Assembly (NCBI GenBank): GCA_032988195.1
Contig: JANTQE010000018.1
Coordinates: forward strand, 70,184 to 134,183
Length of the DNA: 64,000 nucleotides
Reading direction: 5' to 3'
Source: Arachnomyces sp. PD_36
Taxonomy: Eukaryota; Ascomycota; Eurotiomycetes; Onygenales; Arachnomycetaceae
The position numbers and the translations under genes are program-made. How positions within the stretch are numbered: the stretch's first letter is position 1; each line of letters starts with the position of its first letter. The notes under the pieces are model-generated. The model was not told the DNA's origin and made no database searches. It saw nothing but the letters and a program-made list of their open reading frames with translations. This document shows positions 57,043-64,000 of the stretch, piece by piece.

Positions 57043-57670
57043 GAGGGTTCCCTCTTTTTCATTTTGCTTTCTTGTTTTATATCATTCCCGTCTGGAGGTT
57101 TCTTTGTTGGAAGTGTTTTCGTGCTGTCTATCCACCGCTCCTGATTGCTGACGACCTCCATGCCGTGACCTGTGGCAACAGATTGTAAATATTATTCATT
57201 GGAAGGAGCCTGTTTGTCTTTATCCCCTTTACGATGATGCGAGACGCCAGTGTATATCCCGTTTTCCTTCACTCCGAACGCTAGCTTGTTTCTTCCTTCA
57301 GAAGTACTAATTCTACCACAACGGTTATAATATTAGCTTATATACCCTTAAATCGAACCCTTCTCCTCTCGTGGTATCGGGATTATGTGTGTGAATTGAG
57401 ATACACTCGAAAACAAGACGGAAGTAGTCATAAATATTCATATTCCCCATGATAATTGAATCAGGTCGTTGAAAACATGCAACAAACATTAACATTTGAC
57501 AACTGACACTCCCACACACAGCTCCAGTCCTCCCCCCCATTTTGTTTTGTTTGTTTGACACCGTACAGGCTCAGCACGAGAGTTAGCCATACAAAAAGCT
57601 AGCCGGATAGAAATCACCCACAAGGGATATATCTAAACACTGTATACCAGGCACCTAACTCACTCACAAC
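57043..57670. other. shared 3' flank of convergent genes
   Basis: The region between the GPx and translin stop codons is AT-rich, with no supported coding sequence. Confidence 0.5.
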
Positions 57671-58831
57671 CTACGCCCCAGTTCCGGGTTTGGGGATGAG
57701 ATTCCTCAACGAGAGGTCGTAGACAACGTCCTCTATTTTCTTGACCTGTAGTTATTGTAAGCATATAGCGCGAAACCCCCGGGGTTTACCGGCGGGCGAT
57801 GGAGCAGGTAGCCTTACGCTATACTTAATCGCATCGCTCCTCTTCCGCAATATATCGTTCTTCAAGTTCAGCAGCTGAAACCCAGCATGTAGGTCCTTGA
57901 CAAAGTTGCTGATGACCAGTGGGCGCTTGTAGTCGCCCAAAGTAACGGAGTTGACTGCCAGACGGGACTGTGGGGTGTGCCAATTAGTTGATAGAGCTAG
58001 ATTTTGGGAAGTCTTTGGGAGAAGAGGCTTACCAGTTCATCGACGAGAGTGATCAAGGCAAGGAGGTACTCTTCGATGGTAAGGTGGAAGGCGTCTTCTT
58101 CCTTGAGGTTTACGGGAACTGGTATGGGGAGTTACTGTTAGTGGGTGTGTTTGGGGTGCGCGTGTAGGGGAAAGGGAAGATACCGTCTAGGAACTTCCCG
58201 ACCTCTTCGATAGTCATGAATGGCGAGGATGCATCCCTCGCCTCGGGGAAGCCGCCTAGCCAGGCGCAGAAAACGATAGAGAATACCTGGGTGGTGGCTG
58301 ATTAGTTTCTTTCCTCTTCTCCCAATAGCTGAGCTCGAAGAACGGGTTCACCAACCAGATTCTGGAGCTCGCGACTCCAGAGGGAGTTATATTTGTAGAA
58401 GGGATGCTTGGATGCGACGGAGGCAAGGCGGGATACTTCCTCTTTCTGGGCTAGGATATCCTTTGAAGCTTCCTCTAGGAGTGGTTTCACTGTTTAAAAG
58501 CGTTTGGACTCGTTGAGCTACATTCTTGTAAATGGGAAGGGAAGTCATACACTGATCTGCTGGAGTTGAATGGACTTGCGAGAGAGTGGCTTGAACGGCT
58601 CGCCCTGTATCATCGTAGATGCCATATTAGTCTCTGCCATGGAGTGTCCTGCTGATACATCTGGCCTACGAACCTCGTCTCCCGATATTCTGGATGATCT
58701 CATGGAGCTCCTAGGTGGTTCGTTAGTTACATGATAGCTCGCTACATAGGTTCAGGCTGCCTTACATCCTTGACCTTGGTCTCATCATCTATCTTCGTCT
58801 GAAGATGCTCGAAAATGGATGGGTCGATCAT
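57671..58831 (-). CDS. tsn: translin (single-strand nucleic-acid-binding protein)
   Basis: The gene has several short exons. The start MIDPSIFEHLQTKIDDETKVKD at 58831 is followed by ELHEIIQNI, then KPLSRKSIQLQQ and VKPLLEEASKDILAQKEE. The core NFVKDLHAGFQLLNLKNDILRK and the tail VKKIEDVVYDLSLRNLI are the translin helices that form the octameric ring. Translin and TRAX form C3PO, an RNA-processing complex; Neurospora translin and its partner process tRNA 5' leaders. Stop at 57671 follows KPGTGA. A TATA-like run (58886-58898) lies about 60 bp upstream of the start. Confidence 0.9.
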
Positions 58832-59171
58832 GGTGACCGTGTTTGTGGGTTGCTTAGGAGGGGTGATGGAAGGAGTACCACTGCTTTGTATATATATACG
58901 GCAACAGCCAGCAAACAAACGCAAGCTGATAGGGAGGTTACTGACGGATGGGTGCGTGAGGTATTTGCAGGGAGAGAAGGTTGCAAGTCAGAGCATTCCA
59001 GAGCGTATCAATGGAGATTTTACATCTACGTCAGGACCAGGAATAACGGTCACAGCATCATATTCAATATCCAACAGCATTCTAACCATGTAAAAGGAGC
59101 AAAAAAGCGAACCACCAACCACTCTTCTTCTCCAAAGCATCGGATCAAGCCGACAGCAATGATGAAAAAAG
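58832..59171. other. intergenic region
   Basis: This is the gap between the translin start and the U2 snRNA 3' end. It contains the translin TATA-like run. The long frame drawn through here (58805-59467) is spurious because it crosses the U2 gene. Confidence 0.5.
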
Positions 59172-59362
59172 ATGGGTTCGCGTCGATCGGTGGTAGTGTA
59201 AGACCGATGACACGGTGCGAAGAGCCATGCGCAAGCACAGAGGGCTCATCGCGAGGTACAAAAATAAGATTAATCAATGTTGTGTTCCTTAGAACACTTT
59301 CAGAGATTAAACTGAAAAGAACAGATACTACACTTGATCTAAGCCAAAAGGCAAAGAGAGCT
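59172..59362 (-). ncRNA. U2: U2 spliceosomal small nuclear RNA
   Basis: Read on the minus strand, the RNA starts near CTCTCTTTGCCTTTTGGCTT, the fungal U2 5' end, followed by AGATCAAGTGTAGTATCTG with the branch-point-binding GTAGTA. Next come TTCTTTTCAGTTTAATCTC, an Sm site (TTATTTTTG) and the 3' stem-loop with ATCGGT/ACCGAT arms around a TTACACTACC loop, as in U2 hairpin IV, where the U2A'/U2B'' proteins bind. Total length is about 190 nt. U2 pairs with intron branch points; its GTAGTA complements the TACTAAC motif seen in introns of this window. End positions are approximate by a few bases. Confidence 0.93.
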
Positions 59363-59729
59363 GGAGAAGAAAAGAAGAGAAAAAAAATGAAAAAAGAGGA
59401 AGGGGGGAAGGGGTATATATACCTTTGGGTGGTTGGTCCGTGCGAGACTAGTGGGACTAGTCGATAAGAAATATTTTAGCGAGATTAAGCGAGGTCCGGA
59501 TTCGGTTAGTTCCTCGCTACAACAATCACGTGGATTTTATTCTTGCCCTAGCCCTATCTACTCCCCAAAGGAGAATGGTTCCTGGAACTTTTTGGACGCA
59601 CACCACCAAATTGATGCTCCATCCCTCTATCTAACCTCCAAGCCCACACTTCAACGCCGGCGCAGGATATTTACCTCTTTGCGACCACTACACATACAAA
59701 AGGAATATATTCCATCCATATCTTCCATC
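59363..59729. other. divergent promoter region of U2 and eL22
   Basis: This 367-bp gap contains the U2 TATA box and the pyrimidine-rich leader of the ribosomal protein gene on the other strand. No further gene is seen. Confidence 0.5.
59414..59421 (-). promoter_or_regulatory. TATA box of the U2 snRNA gene
   Basis: TATATATA lies about 52 bp upstream of the predicted U2 5' end. It is set in GC-rich flanks. Position and context support a core promoter element; experiment is lacking. Confidence 0.55.
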
Positions 59730-60481
59730 ATGGCTCCCGCAGTACGTCTACCTATATGAAACCGCTTTGCTGCTCCCCCTTGGATCGGATTGCTTCGTCT
59801 CCTTCTCCCCCTCTACTCCGCTCCGCCGCTATGTGCATAAATGGCGTCGGAGACGGTTAGGGGGAAGGACACCGAACCAATTCGCATTCGAGGGGAATAG
59901 ATCTTATAAAAATATACAACAGGAGCAGTAGGCTAATTCTATATCTCTTCCGGAACTACAGCAGCGCAAGCAGCAGAAGGTCACGAAGAAGGTAAGTTGT
60001 CACTCCCCACTTCCCAATCAACTATCGCAAGGAAACACACCTAACACCAATTCCTCTACAGTTCGTGATCAACGCCTCTCAGCCCGTCAGCGACAAGATC
60101 TTCGATCTCTCCGCCTTCGAGAAGTTCCTCCACGACCGCATCAAGGTTGAGGGCCGCGTCGGAAACCTCGGTGACTCCGTACAGATCTCCCAGGTCGGCG
60201 ATGGGAAGATCGAGGTCGTCACTCACATCCCCTTCTCCGGACGGTATCTTAAGTACCTGTAAGCATTTCCCACCTCTCCTCTCCTCTCCATCCCAACTGC
60301 AGGATATGTCGTGTACGGATAGATCGCTAATTTCTTCCTCTTCACGGAATACAGGACAAAGAAGTTCCTCAAGAAGCAGCAACTCCGTGACTGGCTCCGT
60401 GTCGTCTCCACCTCCAAGGGTGTCTACGAGCTCCGCTTCTACAACGTCGTTAACGACGAGGCCGATGAGGATGAGGATTAG
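59730..60481 (+). CDS. rpl22: 60S ribosomal protein L22 (eL22)
   Basis: Four exons (59730-59741, 59962-59991, 60062-60258, 60355-60481) sum to 366 nt, giving 121 residues. The start MAPAQRKQQKVTKK crosses two splice junctions. The core FVINASQPVSDKIFDL, FEKFLHDRIKVEGRVGNLGD and TKKFLKKQQLRDWLRVVS is the eL22 fold, which binds 28S rRNA. It ends in the acidic NDEADEDED usual for this family. The 12-nt first exon and a long first intron (220 nt) are typical of fungal ribosomal protein genes. Assignment is very secure. Confidence 0.96.
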
Positions 60482-60764
60482 ATGGTTGTTTGAAAAGTAA
60501 ACTTAAAATGGGGCAGGCAATTCAATGGATGGACTGCTGAACTACAAAAAACTACGAGGCGGGAGTCTCCCCCTTTTTTTTGCTTGGAGGAGTAGAGGCT
60601 GGATGGGTGTTCTGCCGTTGAGATAGAATCTACAATTCAACCCACGTTTCTCCAAAATCTTTATTGTCTATGGACGTCTCGCCGATTGTAGTAGCTCTTG
60701 AGAAAGGGTAAATGTAGCTTTTAATAATACAGGGGGGTATAAAGGGAAGAGTGTTCTATCCAAG

Positions 60765-62816
60765 CTAGGTTTCATCGGAACTCTTCCTTTTCTGTCCAGC
60801 GCCGGAGCCAAGCACAGCGACACCACCACCATCTCCCAATGGGGAAACCTCATCACCATCCGTCTTAACAAGCTTACCACCATCTACAAACTCCCAACCC
60901 TGCTTCTTCATAGTCTTCCAAGTCTCTCGAATTTTGACTCGTACAAGATCCCCAGTCGCCCGTGCATCTTCCTTTGAATCATGGCCTTGGTCGCCGCCCG
61001 TTTGGATATCTCTGTCTAGATATTTTTTGGTAAGGACCTTGAGGCTGAATCGGATGGGGAGACCTGCTGGATGGGGGTATAAGAGAACCGTGTCGATGAT
61101 GGTAGGATGAATTATTCGGCAAGCGTTGAGGTCGTTATCGATCGCGTGCCCGATCAGGGGAGTCTCCGGTTGGAGATGTTGGAAGAGTAGCTCACGGGCT
61201 GCGGCTGGAGAGTCTGCTATTTGAAGGGTTTGGGCTGTCGCTTCACCGGGGTTTCCTTTCTTTGGGCTAGCTGACGTGGTGCCATGAAGGGGTGCGTTGG
61301 CGAAATGTTCAGGACGTACCCCAGAGTAGCGAGAGTTGAGATCCAGGACTTCGCCCATAGGTCTGACAAGAACATCGAGTAACTCATTCCCTTCCGGCCA
61401 TGCCACGGCCGTCAATCGGATAAGTTCCATCCCAAGACTCGTGTACCCCATTTCACAATCGAAACATACTGGTGGTAGCGCTCCTTTATCAGGCTGCTGT
61501 GGAGTCTCCTCAAACTGTAGAACTGCTGCCAGACGTTTAACTTCTGAAACCTTGAAGATATGCGTGTCGGCCTTAGTACACCCAGCAGAAGTTCCCACCG
61601 TCTCGTTGCAACAAGGATAGTAAGGCTCGGTTTGGCCTGTAATGTGGTCCGTCTTCCTCTTCCTAGGCCGGAAAGGCTTCGCGTAGTGGTATGTGCACTG
61701 GCCTCCTGTTGTGAGAGCCCCATCCTCCCTCCGCCCCGGGAACACTTGAAACCGACCAGAGCACCGATCGCATTTCTCCCAACCCCCAGATGCTTCGATC
61801 CCTTTCCTAGCACTGTCTATATCCTGCTCTGTGGGCGGACTCGTCACATATCCAAACTGCTCTCGACCAGCCAGAGGAGTCACTATCTTAGAAGCAACTG
61901 CAATTTCTTCCTTCGCGCTCAACCCAGTGACGAGCGGTTGATCTGGTTTCTTCGCGGGTTTCTCGCTGGCGGGCATATATTTCGGACCGAGATAACCCAC
62001 GACCTCCTTCTCCCATTCTTCAACACCCATTTTCCGAAGCTTTGTAATGCGTAGTTTTAAGACGTTCGCGTATATCCCAGGATTATCTTTTCCTGCCTTC
62101 TCTTCTTCGTCAAGGGCCATCGTTATCAACTCGTCTTTAGATAAGAGCATGGCTTGTTTTGTAGTCTCTTTTTTAGATATTTGATCGTTGAGACGGGCCA
62201 TAGCATCGTGAAGTTTCACGAGGATAGACATGCGGACTACATGGGATGCTGGGGCTTTGGATAGTTGTCTCGGGTTAAGGGTTTCTTTCTTGGTTTGTCT
62301 TGAGATAGGAACTCTAGTTTCAATAGAAGCTTCCGGTTTGGGGGTTGTAGAGGTGGCAGCCGTGCCCAGTTTCTGCTTTTCTGTGGACGGATGGCGAATA
62401 GGTGGAGGTGAGACCTTCCTCATAGCGGACTGAAGTTTGCTCGCTGGTTCCTTCACTGACATGCTCCGACTACCCCCAATTGTTTGTTCTGTCTTTGTCT
62501 TAGACACCACCGTCTCCTTGCCCTTATCGACCGGCCGCGGGGCCCTAGAATCGTCGCTATTCGAACCATCAGGCGTCTCTATCCGTCTCCTTTTCCGCAG
62601 CGGTTCAGCATCTTGGGGTTCAGGGGTAGCGATTGGAGTTGTCGTCCTGGTAGTCTCCTTTGAAGACGTGTTTGTAGGTAGGGTATTCTTTGTGACGAAA
62701 ATAGGTGCAGCTGCTGTCGCTCCTGCCTCGTCGTGGGCAAACATGCAGTTCAGTAAGGAGCAGTTGCTCCCGCCGGGGCAGCTGATGCTCTTGAATAGGC
62801 CGATTGATTCAAACAT
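60765..62816 (-). CDS. rex3: RNA exonuclease 3 (REX3), DEDDh family
   Basis: A single-exon frame of 683 residues. The N-terminus MFESIGLFKSISCP with GGSNCSLLNCMFAHDE matches the zinc-binding start of REX3. A long disordered, Lys/Thr-rich segment follows. The catalytic DEDDh domain begins FDCEMGYTSLGMELIRLT (D-x-E), then LIGHAIDNDLNACRIIH and HDSKEDARATGDLVRV (catalytic His and Asp). Yeast Rex3 trims the 3' ends of RNase MRP RNA and other small RNAs. The Zn-rich segment around FDCEMG is preceded by a second Cys/His-rich region (CDRCSGRFQVFP, YHYAKPF, YPCCNETVGTSAGC), also typical of REX3. The gene overlaps no other and ends 280 bp from the eL22 gene. Confidence 0.92.
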   Translation of the reverse strand: MFESIGLFKSISCPGGSNCSLLNCMFAHDEAGATAAAPIFVTKNTLPTNTSSKETTRTTTPIATPEPQDAEPLRKRRRIETPDGSNSDDSRAPRPVDKGKETVVSKTKTEQTIGGSRSMSVKEPASKLQSAMRKVSPPPIRHPSTEKQKLGTAATSTTPKPEASIETRVPISRQTKKETLNPRQLSKAPASHVVRMSILVKLHDAMARLNDQISKKETTKQAMLLSKDELITMALDEEEKAGKDNPGIYANVLKLRITKLRKMGVEEWEKEVVGYLGPKYMPASEKPAKKPDQPLVTGLSAKEEIAVASKIVTPLAGREQFGYVTSPPTEQDIDSARKGIEASGGWEKCDRCSGRFQVFPGRREDGALTTGGQCTYHYAKPFRPRKRKTDHITGQTEPYYPCCNETVGTSAGCTKADTHIFKVSEVKRLAAVLQFEETPQQPDKGALPPVCFDCEMGYTSLGMELIRLTAVAWPEGNELLDVLVRPMGEVLDLNSRYSGVRPEHFANAPLHGTTSASPKKGNPGEATAQTLQIADSPAAARELLFQHLQPETPLIGHAIDNDLNACRIIHPTIIDTVLLYPHPAGLPIRFSLKVLTKKYLDRDIQTGGDQGHDSKEDARATGDLVRVKIRETWKTMKKQGWEFVDGGKLVKTDGDEVSPLGDGGGVAVLGSGAGQKRKSSDET

Positions 62817-63513
62817 TTTGGCTTAATGCTTTGTTCCGCTGGGATGTTTGGGATTGGAAGCTGAGACAGGTCGGCTTTTTGGGGGTGATGGAATCTTTGT
62901 TGTTTGGGGCTCCACAGGTTCGGGGTGGAAGGGTTCGTGGGAAGCTGACTTCATGCTTCACTTGCAAGTAGAGACACCCCTTTAGGTCCGAATTTGATCC
63001 TGAAACGGAGCTGAAGGAAGCTTTGTCGCTTCAGTGAGTGGTGTCTTCGATTTCCATGAAGGGAGAGTGCCGTGTGATTCAAGAAGCGGGCATGCGGTCG
63101 ATGCTTCGATCCGTCGGCGGGTGCGTGCGTACTCAATGGGCGCAGTCTTACAGTTCCTGCACTGCCATTAACTTGATGGCGAGCTCTATGATGAGAAAGT
63201 AGAGCTATCCACATTCACCGTTGTTGAAGCGAGAGCTGCCAGGATCCATGGATGCGGCGGTGCAAACGTGACATACAAGATCACTCGGAGATAACAGTGA
63301 CCATTCACCCGATGCTCCGGTTCGGATAGTCAAGACTCCCGCATCACCCGGATATTGTGAGATCACCGAGTCTTTATCGGGCTGGATGCCAACATATCAC
63401 TCCTTTTGAAGGCAGCAGTTTTCTTTATATTCTTATTCACTTTTCTTCAGTTGTAATTTATCAATCATAGAAGCTCAATTTTCGATATATATTTTGGAAG
63501 CATTAAAGTAAAG
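62817..63513. other. divergent promoter region
   Basis: It lies between the diverging REX3 and DUF676 genes. No coding region is supported. Confidence 0.5.
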
Positions 63514-64000
63514 ATGGGGGGCGAAGACATTCAACCAAGCTCTGCAGAGCATATGTGTGTTTTGGTACATGGGTGGGTCCAGTCACTATCTTTCAACACG
63601 CGATAAGGAAGCTAACGAACTTGCAACAAAGTCTTTGGGGACATCCAGGGCATCTCGCATACCTTTCCCAAGCGCTACGAGAGAAGCATAACGAGGAGTC
63701 ACTGTACATACTTGCTGCGAAGAGTAACACGAATAACTACACGTACGATGGCATCGAGGTGGGCGGCGAACGTGTCGCACGTGAGATTGAGGACACGCTG
63801 GAGAGCCTTGCGGCCAAGGGACAGAACATAAAGAAGCTCAGCTTAGTTGGGTATTCACTCGGCGGTCTCGTTGGAAGATATGCGATCGGTCTTCTGGACT
63901 CGAGGGGCTGGTTTGATAAGATTGAACCAGTCAATTTCACGGCCATTGCGAGCCCGTTTCTCGGAGTGCGGACACCGGTCAAGAGCGTCCATCTCTGGAA
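63514..64000 (+). CDS. DUF676 serine esterase / lipase, 3' truncated by the window
   Basis: Exon 1 encodes MGGEDIQPSSAEHMCVLVHG and is spliced to a second exon giving LWGHPGHLAYLSQAL (the HG-x-W-G start of this family). Next come YDGIEVGGERVAREIE and the nucleophile elbow LVGYSLGGLVGRY (G-x-S-x-G with the GGL follow-up typical of DUF676). The frame runs through AIASPFLGVRTP to the window end, so the catalytic Asp and His lie outside it. Relatives such as yeast ROG1 and YOR059C are lipid hydrolases linked to lipid droplets. The substrate is not clear. The short first exon is well supported by splice phase. Confidence 0.85.

Noticed and set aside
58805..59467. 220-codon plus-strand frame
   Set aside because: It crosses the U2 snRNA gene on the other strand and is Lys/Arg/Ser-rich without domain; it is a chance frame.
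1..64000. tRNA genes, CRISPR arrays, bacterial-type operons
   Set aside because: I could not support any cloverleaf by eye, and CRISPR arrays are not expected in fungal nuclear DNA. A tRNAscan-SE run would settle the tRNA question.

Overview
This window comes from the nuclear genome of a filamentous ascomycete (Pezizomycotina). The evidence is the many short GT-AG introns of about 50-80 bases with TACTAAC-like branch points, plus families typical of this group: Ppo oxylipin synthase, CFEM protein, Zn(II)2Cys6 regulator, fungal GH31 alpha-xylosidase and ERG6. Most genes are dispersed housekeeping genes on both strands. Gene models below were spliced by eye; where exon ends are given, their lengths sum to an intact reading frame.

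Layout. 1-4.2 kb: a 5'-truncated MetE-like methyltransferase, an Arf6-type GTPase and dynactin p25. 4.5-7.7 kb: a five-exon Zn(II)2Cys6 protein. 8.2-8.6 kb: a fold-back element with a G-rich minisatellite core. 9-13 kb: a Ppo fatty-acid dioxygenase/P450 fusion. 15.4-20 kb: a DUF2235 hydrolase and a disordered protein of unknown function. 21.6-26.8 kb: a flavin amine oxidase and a homeobox regulator. 29-36 kb: an NmrA-like protein, a GH31 alpha-xylosidase and a sterol C-24 methyltransferase. About 37 kb: a short run of N inside corrupted homopolymer sequence, an assembly artefact. 38-40 kb: a cytochrome P450. 41.3-41.7 kb: a second fold-back element with a G-rich core. 42-44.4 kb: a BTB protein and a CFEM protein. 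47.7-50.5 kb: an MFS sugar transporter and a degenerate RNase III-domain protein. 51.9-64 kb: CDC14, PCC1, glutathione peroxidase, translin, U2 snRNA, ribosomal protein eL22, the exonuclease REX3 and a 3'-truncated DUF676 lipase.

The most notable observation is in the CFEM gene (43569-44408, minus strand). Its 3' end is a tandem array in which each unit is a complete spliceosomal intron plus a 27-nt exon. Splicing all four introns converts a prematurely ending frame into a Ser/Thr-rich 9-residue repeat followed by a hydrophobic, GPI-signal-like tail. Other points are a U2 snRNA gene hidden under a spurious 220-codon ORF, two fold-back elements of about 390 bp with G-rich cores, an RNase III domain lacking a catalytic glutamate, and a glutathione peroxidase with an in-frame putative mitochondrial leader. 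No coherent metabolic cluster can be demonstrated. The P450, ERG6 and GH31 genes lie close together, but the assembly break sits between ERG6 and the P450.
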